From positions 62,001 through 126,000 of the forward strand of contig NZ_QGOL01000014.1 of the NCBI RefSeq assembly GCF_003259255.1: a DNA stretch of 64,000 nt, read 5' to 3'. A program made the translations under genes and the position numbers. Of this stretch, positions 18,368-28,154 are shown piece by piece. Position 1 is the stretch's first letter. The number at the start of each line of letters is the position of its first letter. Source of the DNA: Algoriphagus litoralis. GTDB lineage: Bacteria > Bacteroidota > Bacteroidia > Cytophagales > Cyclobacteriaceae. The notes beneath the pieces are model-generated. The model made no database searches and was not told the DNA's origin. It saw only the letters and a program-made list of their open reading frames with translations.

Positions 18368-19228
18368 ATGGAAAAAGCCATCTTAGGATTAGATATCGGA
18401 GGCACCGGCATCAAGGGAGGTATCCTGATCAAAGGACACCTCGAGGACATTCGTTCCATTCCCACCCCTGCTTTGGAAAGCAAGGCCTTTATTCTTGAGA
18501 CAATTGCAGATTTTATAGCCACCTATAGTCATTATGAATTTGTAGGAATCGGTATAGGGATTCCGGGACTGGTAGATACCCAGGAAGGTATTGTACTTGG
18601 TCTGGCTAATATTCCTTCCTTTCAGCATGTGGAACTTCGGAAATTTCTGACCGAACGATTTTCAAAGCCTGTTTTCATCAACAATGACGCAAACTGTTTT
18701 GCTATCGGAGTCCACAAATACGGGGTCGGCAGGCCTTTCAAAAACTTGGTGGGGATTACCCTTGGCACGGGTACCGGCGGGGGAATCGTGATCAATGGTC
18801 ATTTGTATTCTGGCCTTTTTTCTGCGGCAGGCGAATGGTGCAGCGCACCTTATTTGGACCACAACTATGAGTATTACTGCTCTGGAAAATTTTTCCAAAA
18901 CTTCTACCATTCCAAGCCCAAAGCATTGGCAAAGCTTGCCTTGGCAGGTGATCCAGTAGCCATTCGAGCATACGAGGAATTTGGCAGCCACCTCGGTGAG
19001 CTATTCAAGATGATCATGTATTCATTTGCTCCTGAGGCCATCGTCTTGGGAGGATCTATTCGCAAAACATATCCGCTATTCAAAAAATCCCTATTCAAGT
19101 CTTTGGAAACGTTCAGCTATCCCTCTGTCTTAGCTAGTCTCAAAATCCTCATTTCCGAACTGGATGAGACCGCCATTCACGGCGCTGTAGCGCTGGTCGA
19201 TGTCGAAGAAGATATGGTCACTGCGTGA
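18368..19228 (+). CDS. ROK-family sugar kinase (glucokinase-like)
   Basis: 286 residues from the ATG at 18368; an upstream in-frame start would add a poorly conserved tail. The ATP-binding DIGGTGIKGG is at the N-terminus, FINNDANCFAIG contains the catalytic aspartate, and GTGTGGGIVING follows. The zinc site of ROK proteins (CxCGxxGC) is replaced by a shorter CSAPYLDHNYEYYC, common in Bacteroidota members. It phosphorylates glucose or an amino sugar. Lying 98 nt after the NagB/PIG-L gene on the same strand, N-acetylglucosamine is a plausible substrate, though this is inferred from position. Confidence 0.88.
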   Translation: MEKAILGLDIGGTGIKGGILIKGHLEDIRSIPTPALESKAFILETIADFIATYSHYEFVGIGIGIPGLVDTQEGIVLGLANIPSFQHVELRKFLTERFSKPVFINNDANCFAIGVHKYGVGRPFKNLVGITLGTGTGGGIVINGHLYSGLFSAAGEWCSAPYLDHNYEYYCSGKFFQNFYHSKPKALAKLALAGDPVAIRAYEEFGSHLGELFKMIMYSFAPEAIVLGGSIRKTYPLFKKSLFKSLETFSYPSVLASLKILISELDETAIHGAVALVDVEEDMVTA

Positions 19229-19262
19229 AAATAGTATAAGTTGGTTTTGTTAGTTAAAAATG

Positions 19263-19289
19263 GCGATTTCTTAGAAATCGCTTTTTTTT
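19263..19289 (+). terminator. Rho-independent terminator after the ROK kinase
   Basis: Eight-base-pair stem (GCGATTTC with GAAATCGC) and a 3-nt loop, followed by eight T residues. It closes the NagB/PIG-L-ROK transcript. Confidence 0.88.
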
Positions 19290-19377
19290 GATCTAATTTT
19301 CAAAGAAAAATTAGCCACAAGGATTTTCGATTTATTGACCTATTCTTGAAGTACCTGATTTCAAAAAAACAATCCGA

Positions 19378-20328
19378 ATGCCTGCCTCTACTCTCACGGT
19401 CGCCCTCGCTCAAATCTCTCCCATCTGGCTCGATAAAGTCGCTACTCTGGAAAAAGTCAAATGTGCCATCACCGAAGCCTCAGAAAATAAAGCGGAGTTG
19501 ATCGTATTTGGAGAAGGGCTTGTGCCTGGTTATCCCTGGTGGCTTTCGATCACCCATGCTTCAGCTTGGGATACTAAAATCCAAAAGGAAATCCATGCCC
19601 ACTATCTTCGAAATGCGGTTCAGATCGAATCAGGTGACTTGAAAGAAATCCAAGACTTAGCCAAAAAACATCAAATCGCCATTTACCTAGGCATCATCGA
19701 GCGTGCTCAGGATCGAGGTGGTCACAGTCTGTACTGTTCTCTAGTCTACATTAATCCATCAGGTGAAATCTGCTCTGTTCACCGTAAACTCCAGCCAACT
19801 TATGAAGAGCGATTGACTTGGTCTCCCGGAGATGGAAACGGACTTCAAGTTCATCCGCTCAAGGCATTCACTGTCGGTGGACTGAATTGCTGGGAAAACT
19901 GGATGCCTCTGGCAAGAACTGCCTTGTATGGATTGGGAGAAAACCTCCACATTGCCGTTTGGCCGGGATCTGTTCGGAACACCGAAAATATCACCCGCAT
20001 GATCGCTCAAGAGGGCCGCTCTTTTGTCATTTCTGTTTCTAGTTTGATGCGTAAAAACGATTTTCCATCGGACACCCCCCATTTGGACGTGATTCTGGAA
20101 AACTGCCCAGACGTACTCGGTAATGGCGGCAGCTGCATCGCCGGACCGAATGGCAAGTGGATTTTGGAGCCCATAGCAGATCAGGAAGGTATTTTCTACC
20201 AAACGCTGGACTTCAATCGAATCCTGGAAGAGCGGCAAAACTTCGATTCCGTGGGACATTATTCCCGACCCGACGTCCTTCAATTGACGGTGAATCGGGA
20301 AAGACAGCGCAGCGTCAGATATGAATAA
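19378..20328 (+). CDS. Nitrilase-family carbon-nitrogen hydrolase
   Basis: 316 residues. The Glu-Lys-Cys triad is visible: Glu46 in FGEG, Lys137 in HRKLQPTYEER, and Cys171 in LNCWENW. The surrounding GYPWWLS and HRKLQPT sequences and the CWEN motif are those of true nitrilases (nitrile to carboxylic acid) rather than amidases or beta-ureidopropionases. The natural nitrile cannot be told from sequence. No aldoxime dehydratase or transporter gene is adjacent; the downstream DUF4230 gene is separate. Confidence 0.92.
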   Translation: MPASTLTVALAQISPIWLDKVATLEKVKCAITEASENKAELIVFGEGLVPGYPWWLSITHASAWDTKIQKEIHAHYLRNAVQIESGDLKEIQDLAKKHQIAIYLGIIERAQDRGGHSLYCSLVYINPSGEICSVHRKLQPTYEERLTWSPGDGNGLQVHPLKAFTVGGLNCWENWMPLARTALYGLGENLHIAVWPGSVRNTENITRMIAQEGRSFVISVSSLMRKNDFPSDTPHLDVILENCPDVLGNGGSCIAGPNGKWILEPIADQEGIFYQTLDFNRILEERQNFDSVGHYSRPDVLQLTVNRERQRSVRYE

Positions 20329-20430
20329 AAGGCGCTCTGGTATTTTAATAAATTTTCAATCAATCCAGCCTCTCCATTGGATCAGGCTTAGATTTTCTTC
20401 AATTTCAAGTTCAGTTTTTCAAGTCATCTT

Positions 20431-21045
20431 ATGAATAGATTTGGGTTCGGATTTCTCATCGCTTTGGTATTTTTTGGCGGGTTTTGGTTTTTCTACACCG
20501 GAAAGCAAGAACGGGAAGAGCTACGCGCTAGCTCCGAATTGATCCAAACTCAGATCAACCAGGTCGGTAAACTCATCGTCACCGAGGGCTTCTATTCCAA
20601 AGTTTTCACCTTCAAAAACTCTCAAAGCCTATTTCTCAATCTTTGGACCTCAGATAAAAAAGCCCTAGTCGTAGTCAACACCAAGGCAACCGTCGAATAT
20701 GATCTGAGGCTTTTGGAAACTCAGATTGACGCAGAAAACAAAACCTTGATTCTCAAAAAAATCCCAAAACCTGTCCTGAATATCTATCCGGATATCGAAT
20801 ACTACGATGTCACCCAGGATTATTTCAATTCATTTGAAGCAAAAGATTACAATAAAATCAAAAGCTCAGTCACAGCACAGATTCGCTCTCAGATCGAGAA
20901 GTCAGAGCTCATGGTCAATGCCCAAGACCGACTTCTCGCCGAGCTGACTAATTTTTATGTCCTGACCAAATCGTTGGGTTGGACGCTGATGTATGAGGAA
21001 AAAGTAATTGGAAGTGAGGAAGAACTTAGCTTAATCAAAAAGTAA
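20431..21045 (+). CDS. DUF4230 membrane-anchored protein
   Basis: 204 residues. A single N-terminal membrane helix (FGFGFLIALVFFGGFWFFY) is followed by a DUF4230 domain. This has ALVVVNTKATVEYDLRLL and a KIPKPVLNIYPDIEYYDV strand, and ends in an SLGWTLMYEEK segment. Function unknown; DUF4230 proteins are envelope proteins with a beta-rich outer domain. It is preceded by a 102-nt gap and followed by a convergent oxidoreductase gene with a hairpin terminator between. Confidence 0.85.
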   Translation: MNRFGFGFLIALVFFGGFWFFYTGKQEREELRASSELIQTQINQVGKLIVTEGFYSKVFTFKNSQSLFLNLWTSDKKALVVVNTKATVEYDLRLLETQIDAENKTLILKKIPKPVLNIYPDIEYYDVTQDYFNSFEAKDYNKIKSSVTAQIRSQIEKSELMVNAQDRLLAELTNFYVLTKSLGWTLMYEEKVIGSEEELSLIKK

Positions 21046-21115
21046 GAGTGGTTCCTATCTGGAAATAACAAAGCATTAAATAGAGCTTTACTTTTCATCA
21101 CCACCTAAAAAACAA

Positions 21116-21147
21116 AAATCCCGCATTGCCAATACCATGCGGGATTT
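21116..21147. terminator. Hairpin terminator between convergent genes
   Basis: An 11-bp stem (AAATCCCGCAT with ATGCGGGATTT) and a 10-nt loop lie between the DUF4230 gene and the convergent oxidoreductase. A-rich sequence on the left gives the minus strand a T-run, and the T-rich right side serves plus more weakly. It touches the start of the heptamer array. Confidence 0.75.
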
Positions 21148-21194
21148 CGAATTTCACGTTTCGTACTTCGTATTTCCAATCTTCATACTTCGCT
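21145..21194. repeat. Degenerate 7-nt array, family YTTCNNN (7 units)
   Basis: Seven consecutive units fit YTTCNNN (for example TTTCGTA, CTTCGTA, TTTCCAA), with a single extra base between the fifth and sixth. The array ends inside the stop codon (21193-21195) of the oxidoreductase gene and begins at the terminator stem. In the sense of that gene the units read NNNGAAR. No coding role is seen. It is the clearest example of a pattern repeated elsewhere in this window. Confidence 0.8.
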
Positions 21195-22563
21195 ATGCCC
21201 CTCGTCCGCTTACTTGCAGGGGAATATCTGTCAGATCCTGAATTTTGATTGGTTTTCCCTGCTCTATGGAATTTCGGGCAGCAATACCGATCAAACAGGA
21301 CATCGCACCATCTCGGCTTCCGGCAGATTGTCTCCAGGGATCGGGCGCGTTGGTATCGAGGAAAAGTTTGTTTTTCAAACGGGTATCTCCTCCTCCATGT
21401 CCACCACCGCCCTGAGGCACTGTGATGACATGACGCTCCCCGAAGTTTTTCACCAACACGATTTCATCCTCACTTTTCTCATCCCAAGGCTGGCTTTCCT
21501 TGATCCAAGCTTCCAGCCTCCCTTTGGTTCCATTGAATGCAATTCGGTATCCTTCGTAGGGCGAATAGGTAGTCAATGAGTAGCTGACTTGGACCTTATT
21601 CTTGTAGCGGATCTGCACAGCCATCTTATCATAGATATCAATTTCCTCACGGAAAACACAGCCGTCCCGATGATAGCCGTCGTACTTTTCATTATCCACG
21701 TAGAGCTTGGTCAAGTGATCGCTCTTGGTGATGTCCCAGTGGAAATCACATGAGCTGGCATGAGGGCATCCCCGACAGGTAGTAGAGCGAAAAGGTCCAT
21801 TTTTGCCATAAAATTCCAATGCGCCATAGGCATAAACTTCCTCCGGATCGGAATCCAGCCACCAATTCAATAAGTCGAAGTGATGCGTAGACTTATGGAC
21901 CAACAATGTGCCCCCAAATTCTTTCCTTCCATGCCATCTACGGAAGTAATCGGCTCCGTGGGAAGTGTCGAGGTACCAGTGAAAATCCACCGAAGTGATC
22001 GTGCCTATTTCTCCTGCCCGGAGCAACTCATACAATTTCTGCCGGTGAGGGGAGTATCGGTAGTTGAATGTCACAATGAGTTTTTTGCCTGACTTTCGCT
22101 CAGCTTCCAAAATAGCCTGCATTTTCACCTCATCAGTGGTCATCGGCTTTTCGGAAATGACATTCATGCCTGCCATGAGTCCTTTGACGATGAATTCGTG
22201 ATGGGTACTGTCCATGGTAGTGACGATCAGCACATCCGGCTTAGTTTTGGCCAGCATTTCATCTGCATTCAGGAAAAGTGGACATTCCAAACCCATGTAA
22301 GTTTGGCCGTATTGGAGTCGACCTTCATTTTTATCTGAAAGCCCAACAAACTCGACTTGTTCAGAGTAGGCTCGGATTACATCCCGACCCCACATGGCTA
22401 GGCCTCTGACTCCTGTGCCTACCATCGCTAGCTTCATTTTTTCGCCAGGTTTGTTGAAAATCGACAGGGCTTCAGCCACAGGATGAATCAGTAGTGATCC
22501 GGCTAGTAGCCCCCCGGTCTTGGCAATAAAATCCCTTCTGGACTGATTTCTTGCTTTGTTCAT
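21193..22563 (-). CDS. Tat-exported Gfo/Idh/MocA family oxidoreductase
   Basis: 456 residues. A twin-arginine signal (SRRDFIAKTGG, Arg9-Arg10) leads, then a Rossmann fold with AMVGTGVRGLAMWG, and the family's ISEKPMTTD motif with the catalytic lysine. A histidine pair follows in KSTHHFDLLNWW. Export by Tat allows NAD(P) to be carried already bound. Members act on sugars or sugar-derived groups, including GH109-type alpha-N-acetylgalactosaminidases, but no substrate can be named. The CxxC-rich segment TCRGCPHASSC is typical of the larger Bacteroidota subgroup. It is monocistronic and bounded by a heptamer array at its 3' end. Confidence 0.9.
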   Translation of the reverse strand: MNKARNQSRRDFIAKTGGLLAGSLLIHPVAEALSIFNKPGEKMKLAMVGTGVRGLAMWGRDVIRAYSEQVEFVGLSDKNEGRLQYGQTYMGLECPLFLNADEMLAKTKPDVLIVTTMDSTHHEFIVKGLMAGMNVISEKPMTTDEVKMQAILEAERKSGKKLIVTFNYRYSPHRQKLYELLRAGEIGTITSVDFHWYLDTSHGADYFRRWHGRKEFGGTLLVHKSTHHFDLLNWWLDSDPEEVYAYGALEFYGKNGPFRSTTCRGCPHASSCDFHWDITKSDHLTKLYVDNEKYDGYHRDGCVFREEIDIYDKMAVQIRYKNKVQVSYSLTTYSPYEGYRIAFNGTKGRLEAWIKESQPWDEKSEDEIVLVKNFGERHVITVPQGGGGHGGGDTRLKNKLFLDTNAPDPWRQSAGSRDGAMSCLIGIAARNSIEQGKPIKIQDLTDIPLQVSGRGA

Positions 22564-22708
22564 GGTATTATGGGTTGATTCGTATTCACAGCTAGGAAGT
22601 TAGGGAAAACTTAAAAAATGCACCTCAGAAATTACGGAATCGATTTATATTCTACAGGAAGGTAAAATAAGCTCTGGAAAGGAGTTTGAATTCCCCTATT
22701 TTTAAATC

Positions 22709-23581
22709 ATGAATTCGAGGACGATGGAGCGCAGCATTTCGATCAGGGGGCTTTTCAGGATCAGTAGACCTATCAATCTATTGCTGGTCGCTTTTGCGCA
22801 GGGAATGACCGCTTACTTTTTGGTAGAAACGACACCTCTGGGCCTTCCTGTCTTGCAGGATTTCAGGTTATATCTTTTGATCCTTTCGACAGTCATGATC
22901 ACGGCTGCAGGCTACATGATCAACGATTACTATGACGTCAAAATTGACTATGTCAACCGCCCTCATGAGGTAGTCGTGGGCAAAGGCATCAAACGGAGAA
23001 TGGTGATATTCCTTCATACTGTTTTGAATTTCTCAGCCATTGGCTTGGGCTATCTAGTCTCTCCCAGAATAGCTTTGATTAACTTTTTTGCAGCATTTTT
23101 ACTTTGGCTTTACAGCAACCGGCTGAAACGGGAGCCATTCATCGGGAATTTGACAGTGGCATTTCTCACGGGGCTTTCGATCTACATGATCGCATATTAT
23201 TACCAAAAATCTGAATTGCTGGTCTTAACGTATTCCATCTTTGCCTTCTTCCTGAATCTGATCCGGGAGATCATCAAAGACATCGAGGACCGTCCCGGGG
23301 ACCGAAAGCACGGATGCAGAACGCTCCCGATCGTCATTGGTTTTCGTAAGACCAAACAGGTGATTTTTGTTATCGCATTCGCGTTTGTCTGTTCGATTCT
23401 GCTTGTCACGTTTAAAATCAACAATCCTGTCCTATTTATTTATTTTGGGATTTTGGGGGCAGTTTTTCTTTGGTTTATGCGAAAAATCTACCAAGCAGAT
23501 CGCAAGACCCATTTCACCAAACTAAGCACCATAGCCAAAATCTTGATGCTCGTCGGAACCCTAAGTATGGGGTTTTTATGA
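22709..23581 (+). CDS. UbiA-family prenyltransferase
   Basis: 290 residues, or 285 from the second ATG at 22724. Eight or nine membrane helices are predicted. The two Asp-rich sites are NDYYDVKID (residues 72-80) and DIEDRPGDRKHG (near residue 190), which bind the prenyl diphosphate through magnesium. Homologues are often labelled geranylgeranylglycerol-phosphate geranylgeranyltransferase, but the acceptor in Bacteroidota is not established. It stands alone; a heptamer array follows the stop at once. Confidence 0.88.
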   Translation: MNSRTMERSISIRGLFRISRPINLLLVAFAQGMTAYFLVETTPLGLPVLQDFRLYLLILSTVMITAAGYMINDYYDVKIDYVNRPHEVVVGKGIKRRMVIFLHTVLNFSAIGLGYLVSPRIALINFFAAFLLWLYSNRLKREPFIGNLTVAFLTGLSIYMIAYYYQKSELLVLTYSIFAFFLNLIREIIKDIEDRPGDRKHGCRTLPIVIGFRKTKQVIFVIAFAFVCSILLVTFKINNPVLFIYFGILGAVFLWFMRKIYQADRKTHFTKLSTIAKILMLVGTLSMGFL

Positions 23582-23645
23582 TTTAAGGTTTACGTTGGGA
23601 AAACCTCGAACATTCAACGTTCAGCTTTCGATATCGAATACTGAA
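23582..23645. repeat. Degenerate 7-nt array after the UbiA gene
   Basis: Starting one base after the UbiA stop codon, a 7-nt period can be followed for about nine units. It is weak at first (TTTAAGG, TTTACGT), then clear from 23604 with six units fitting NNTYNRR, such as CCTCGAA, CATTCAA and TATCGAA. Lies between the UbiA and proB genes. Same class as the array at 21145 but with different unit sequences. Confidence 0.7.
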
Positions 23646-23728
23646 TAGAAGGCCAAAGAACTTCTGTCTAGCCCCTCTATTAGCAATTCCCTAACATCTT
23701 CCTTAATTTCATGCAAATTTTCTAAAGA

Positions 23729-24811
23729 ATGCTGGAAAGTAAGGTAATCGTCATCAAGATCGGTTCAAATGTCCTCACCCAATCCAATGGGATGCCGGAT
23801 TTGGATCGAATGCAGCATTTGGTGGCTCAAATCCAAGGACTCATTTCCTCAGGAAAGAAAGTGGTCCTTGTCAGTTCGGGAGCCGTGGCTTTTGGCAGAC
23901 AATCCATTTCCCTTGCAGAAAAACTCAATCCTGTCATAAAGAAGCAGATTTGGGCTTCCACAGGCCAGATCCGCTTGATCAATCAATACCAACAGCTTTT
24001 TGAAAATCTAAATCAACCCATCGCCCAGATTTTGGTGACAAAGGAAGATTTCCGGGATCGAAAGCATTACCTCAATATGAAAAACTGCATTGAGGCTTTG
24101 CTTCAGCAGGGTATCCTCCCCATCATCAATGAAAATGACACGGTCACGATCACCGAGTTGATGTTTACAGACAATGACGAATTGGCAAGCCTCACCGCTG
24201 CCATGGTCAATGCGGACACGCTCATGCTGCTGACCAATGTGGACGGAATTTTCACAGGAAATCCCCATGAACCCGGTTCGCAACTGATCGAAAAAGTCGC
24301 CTACTCCATGCCTGAAGTTTCCGCATACATCTCAGCGACCAAATCGTCTTTCGGCCGGGGAGGCATGCTGACCAAATACACCATGGCCAAAAAGTCTGCA
24401 GACCTTGGCATCCAAGTGATCATTGCCAATGGTAAGCGAGTCGGAGTGCTGGATGAATTCACCGCAAAAACTTTGCGATGCACTTGGTTTGAGCCCCAAA
24501 AGGTCAAGAATGCTCCTAAGAAATGGCTGGCTCATGGTGCACAATACTATAAAGGTGAAATCACCATCAATGAAGGTGCAAAGATTTCCCTGACTTCGTC
24601 AGTAATCCGCAGTCTTTTGCCGATCGGGATCACGCGAATCGAAGGCGAGTTTTCCAAAGGAGACATTCTCCTCCTCTGCGACGAAAAAGGAAAAAAAATC
24701 GGGCTTGGAAGAGCTGAATACGCTTCCAAATATGCTTTGGAGCGGATGGGACAAAAGAATCAAAAGCCATTGATTCATTACGATTACTTGTACCTTTTCG
24801 ATCATGAATGA
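23729..24811 (+). CDS. proB: Glutamate 5-kinase
   Basis: 360 residues, full length. The amino-acid-kinase domain has VIKIGSNVL at the start, [16 protein letters not shown] and [12 protein letters not shown]-terminal PUA domain follows from about residue 275 ([21 protein letters not shown]). It makes gamma-glutamyl phosphate in the first step of proline synthesis and is usually feedback-inhibited by proline. Its end overlaps proA by 8 nt, so the two are translated together. Confidence 0.97.
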   Translation: MLESKVIVIKIGSNVLTQSNGMPDLDRMQHLVAQIQGLISSGKKVVLVSSGAVAFGRQSISLAEKLNPVIKKQIWASTGQIRLINQYQQLFENLNQPIAQILVTKEDFRDRKHYLNMKNCIEALLQQGILPIINENDTVTITELMFTDNDELASLTAAMVNADTLMLLTNVDGIFTGNPHEPGSQLIEKVAYSMPEVSAYISATKSSFGRGGMLTKYTMAKKSADLGIQVIIANGKRVGVLDEFTAKTLRCTWFEPQKVKNAPKKWLAHGAQYYKGEITINEGAKISLTSSVIRSLLPIGITRIEGEFSKGDILLLCDEKGKKIGLGRAEYASKYALERMGQKNQKPLIHYDYLYLFDHE

Positions 24812-26042
24812 CTTCACTCCCATTTTTGAGCAAGTTCAACGAAGCAGCCGGAGGCTGACAGGGATCAGTGACGGCTTGGTCAATCTGGTCTTGGAAGACC
24901 TTGCTACGCTGGCTGAGCGTGAGATAACTTTTCTTTTGGAGGAAAACCAAAAAGACCTGAAGCGGATGGAACCATCTCATCCGATGTATGACCGACTGCT
25001 TCTAAATGAGTCCAGAATCGAAGGAATTGCTGCAGAAATCCGACAGGTAAAGTCTCTTCCTAGTCCGCTGCACCATAGCTTGGAAGCGAAAAAACTGGAA
25101 AATGGATTGCTCCTAACCAAAATCACAGTGCCATTGGGTGTCATTGGGATCATCTACGAAGCCCGCCCAAATGTGACCTTTGATGTCTTTTCCCTCGCCA
25201 TCAAATCCGGAAACGGACTGGTGTTAAAGGGTGGTTCGGATGCGGATTTTTCCAATCGGGCTATTCTCAGCCTAATCCATCAGGTTTTGACCAAGCATGG
25301 ATTACCGACTTCAGCTTTCCAGCTTTTACCTCCTGATCGAAGCGCAACCAAAGCCCTATTGGAAGCAGTGGGATATGTGGACGTGATAATCCCCCGCGGC
25401 TCCCAGGGTTTGATCAATTTTGTGCGCGAAAATGCCAAAGTACCAGTCATAGAGACAGGAGCTGGAATCGTCCATACGTATGTCGACGAATTCGCAGATC
25501 TGGAAAAAGCCAAAAAAATCATTCACAACGCTAAAACCCGTCGTCCCAGTGTCTGCAATTCGTTGGACTGCCTGATTATTCACGAAGAATTGCTTGACGA
25601 GCTAGGAGAACTTGTCCACCCGCTGATGCTGGACAATGTAAAAATCTTTGCGGATGAAAAATCTTTTGCTCACCTGCAGCGGCATGAATTGATTCAGAAA
25701 GCGGATGAAAGCCACTTTGGAACGGAATTTCTAAGCCTGAAAATGGCCATCAAAACCGTGAAAAACTTGGATGAAGCGCTGGATCACATCGCAACCTATT
25801 CCTCCAAACATTCGGAAGCCATCATTTCCGAAAATCTTGAAAACATTGAGCGATTCCTTCTGGAAGTCGACGCGGCAGCTGTATATGCCAATGCTTCTAC
25901 TGCGTTCACCGACGGAAATCAATTTGGCTTGGGTGCAGAAATCGGCATCAGCACCCAAAAACTCCATGCGCGAGGCCCTATGGCACTCCGCGAACTCACG
26001 AGCTACAAGTGGGTGGTCCGAGGAAAAGGGCAGATACGTTAA
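24804..26042 (+). CDS. proA: Glutamate-5-semialdehyde dehydrogenase
   Basis: 412 residues. It has the ProA patterns [35 protein letters not shown] and [11 protein letters not shown], where Cys251 is the catalytic nucleophile, and ends with [15 protein letters not shown]. It reduces gamma-glutamyl phosphate with NADPH to the semialdehyde, which cyclises on the way to proline. It overlaps proB by 8 nt. The next gene, a rhodanese lipoprotein, starts 82 nt later. Confidence 0.97.
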   Translation: MNDFTPIFEQVQRSSRRLTGISDGLVNLVLEDLATLAEREITFLLEENQKDLKRMEPSHPMYDRLLLNESRIEGIAAEIRQVKSLPSPLHHSLEAKKLENGLLLTKITVPLGVIGIIYEARPNVTFDVFSLAIKSGNGLVLKGGSDADFSNRAILSLIHQVLTKHGLPTSAFQLLPPDRSATKALLEAVGYVDVIIPRGSQGLINFVRENAKVPVIETGAGIVHTYVDEFADLEKAKKIIHNAKTRRPSVCNSLDCLIIHEELLDELGELVHPLMLDNVKIFADEKSFAHLQRHELIQKADESHFGTEFLSLKMAIKTVKNLDEALDHIATYSSKHSEAIISENLENIERFLLEVDAAAVYANASTAFTDGNQFGLGAEIGISTQKLHARGPMALRELTSYKWVVRGKGQIR

Positions 26043-26124
26043 CACTGGGCCAAAATTCACTTGGTATCAAAACTCACATTTCCACCGCTAGTGATTTCTC
26101 ATTTTTGCATTAAACCCAAGCGCA

Positions 26125-26547
26125 ATGAATAAGTACCTCATCACCCTTACTGCAGGCATATTGTCTTTATCAGCCTGTGAATCAAAAAAGCCTAATTCTG
26201 ATTTATCCTCGACTCAGGCACTGGCAACTGCGGCGGTTGTGAATTTGAATCCCGCAGAATTTCAGGCCAAAAGCTCAGCCGGGATCATCATCGATGTGCG
26301 TACACCTGAGGAAATTGCCGAAGGAAAAATTGAAGGTGCACTGGAAATGGACTACTTCTTACCCAGCTTTCAATCTCAAGTAGACCAACTACCCAAGGAA
26401 AAAGAAATCTATATCTATTGCGCTGTGGGATCGAGAAGCAAAGAAGCCGCCGACATGCTGCTGCAACAGGGTTTTACCAAAGTCTACCATCTTAGCGGGG
26501 GTATCCAAGGCTGGGCTAGAGCTGGAATGCCGGTCGTCAGAGAATAA
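26125..26547 (+). CDS. Rhodanese-domain lipoprotein
   Basis: 140 residues. The lipobox ends at Cys18 (LSLSAC), giving a periplasmic lipoprotein. A single rhodanese domain has IIDVRTPEEIAEG and the active-site loop CAVGSRS with Cys99. Such proteins carry persulfide sulfur or buffer thiols. A second exported rhodanese at 34.5 kb has nearly the same VRTPEE-VAEG opening, so the two are probably paralogues. Substrate and partner unknown. Confidence 0.9.
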   Translation: MNKYLITLTAGILSLSACESKKPNSDLSSTQALATAAVVNLNPAEFQAKSSAGIIIDVRTPEEIAEGKIEGALEMDYFLPSFQSQVDQLPKEKEIYIYCAVGSRSKEAADMLLQQGFTKVYHLSGGIQGWARAGMPVVRE

Positions 26548-26578
26548 TCCGACGAGCGGCATTTGCCCAGAATCTGAT

Positions 26579-27613
26579 TTAGTGTAGAGCCCGTTTCACT
26601 AAAGGTGCTACAGCATTCCCAATCAATTCAATCGAGTCACTGAGTTGCTCATGGCTTAGGCCGGCATTGTCCATTTGGAAAGTAAATCGGTCGATTCCTC
26701 CCAAAGCTTCACTGTGTCGAAGGATTTTTTCCGCCACTTCCTCAGGTTCGCCCACCAGATAGGCCCCTCTTCTCGAGTTCTGAGCCTCAAAGTGTCCACG
26801 GGTTACAGGCGGCCATCCCCGCTCTTTTCCGATTCGTGTGAAGGTTTCAGCATAGCCGGGATAGTATGTTTCTACCGCCTCCTCATGCGATTTGCCAACG
26901 AAGCCTAGGGAATGAAGGCCCACTTTTAGCTTTTCTTTTGGATGTCCTGCCTTTTCACCTGCTTCACGATACAGATCGATCAACGAACGAAAACGATGCG
27001 TCTCCCCTCCAATCACCGCGACCATCAGTGGAAGTCCAAGCGACCCTGCTCTGACAAATGATCCTGGTGTGCCACCCACGCCGAGCCAAATGGGAAGTTG
27101 CTTTTGAAGTGGTCTTGGATAGATCGGTTGATTATTGAGCGCGGGTCTGAATTTCCCCGACCAATTAATAATTTCCTGCTGATTAATTTGCAGCAGCAGG
27201 CCCAATTTCTCAGCAAAGAGCTTGTCATAATCCTCCAATCTGAGGCCGAATAGTGGAAAAGCCTCAGTAAATGAACCTCTTCCGACCACCAATTCAGCCC
27301 GTCCATTTGAGACCAGATCCAAGGTGGCAAATTCCTGAAAAACCCGCACTGGATCGGCTGCACTGAGGACCGTGACGGCACTGGTTAGTGTTATTTTCTT
27401 GGTTTGCGCTGCCGCTGCAGCCAAAATAATGGCCGTAGCTGAGTCCAAGAATTCCTTGCGGTGATGCTCTCCAATGCCAAAGACATCCAGACCGACTTCA
27501 TCGGCAAGTTTGATTCTGGCGAGTAAAGCGGTTATTGCTTCCTGAGCTGTGCCTTTAATGGTCCCATTTCCGTCTGTAGGGAATGCGGCAAAGCTGTCTA
27601 TTCCAATTTCCAT
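26579..27613 (-). CDS. LLM-class flavin-dependent oxidoreductase
   Basis: 344 residues of the bacterial luciferase-like fold. The N-terminus (MEIGIDSFAAFP), VFGIGEHHRKEF, the ITLTSAVTVLSAADPVRVFQEFATLD segment and GRAELVVGRGSF mark the group-1 'luciferase family' subset. It uses reduced flavin (FMN or F420; FMN more likely here) to oxidise an unknown substrate. It is convergent with the rhodanese gene across a 31-nt gap. Confidence 0.9.
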   Translation of the reverse strand: MEIGIDSFAAFPTDGNGTIKGTAQEAITALLARIKLADEVGLDVFGIGEHHRKEFLDSATAIILAAAAAQTKKITLTSAVTVLSAADPVRVFQEFATLDLVSNGRAELVVGRGSFTEAFPLFGLRLEDYDKLFAEKLGLLLQINQQEIINWSGKFRPALNNQPIYPRPLQKQLPIWLGVGGTPGSFVRAGSLGLPLMVAVIGGETHRFRSLIDLYREAGEKAGHPKEKLKVGLHSLGFVGKSHEEAVETYYPGYAETFTRIGKERGWPPVTRGHFEAQNSRRGAYLVGEPEEVAEKILRHSEALGGIDRFTFQMDNAGLSHEQLSDSIELIGNAVAPLVKRALH

Positions 27614-27761
27614 GGAGTAATCCTTTCTTTTGATTTACTTGTAAACCGAAAGCTTCTCCGAAAAATTCAGAATTGATTTACCCAATATTTACGTAATGAA
27701 ACTTTTGGATTGAGGAGTTTTCCACCCAAGTTTCACCCTTGGGAAGCACTTATTTTACCTT

Positions 27762-27989
27762 ATGGATAAAGAAATCCTCATCGACCTCGTCACCAAAACA
27801 ATGCCTTTTGGCAAGTACAAAGGCAGGCTGCTCTGCAATCTCCCTGAAGATTACCTAGTCTGGATGAACCGAAAAGGCTTCCCTGATGGAAAACTCGGGA
27901 TGTGGCTGAGTACCCTTTATGAAATTCGACTCAATGGACTTGAAGGGATATTAGCAGAATTAAAACGCACGCATCCGGTCAGGAGATAG
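27762..27989 (+). CDS. DUF3820-family small protein
   Basis: 75 residues, full length for the family. The PFGKYKGRLLCNLPEDYLVWM motif is diagnostic (cited in part: PFGKYKG and LPEDYL). Related domains occur at the ends of DNA polymerase III epsilon-type exonucleases, hinting at nucleic-acid metabolism, but the free-standing protein has no known function. Single gene, 148 nt after the divergent LLM gene. Confidence 0.85.
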   Translation: MDKEILIDLVTKTMPFGKYKGRLLCNLPEDYLVWMNRKGFPDGKLGMWLSTLYEIRLNGLEGILAELKRTHPVRR

Positions 27990-28154
27990 GCCTTATTCTC
28001 CTTTAGCTTTTCAATATTTTACTTAAAAAAATCTAGGTAGATGAAACCTTGAAATTGCATAAAAATTAATTATTAGATCTATTGAAAAATCTTTCGTTAA
28101 CTAATTTTAATTAAACTGCGTTATCAAGATATTAACAGTCTAAAAGTCAACCCC

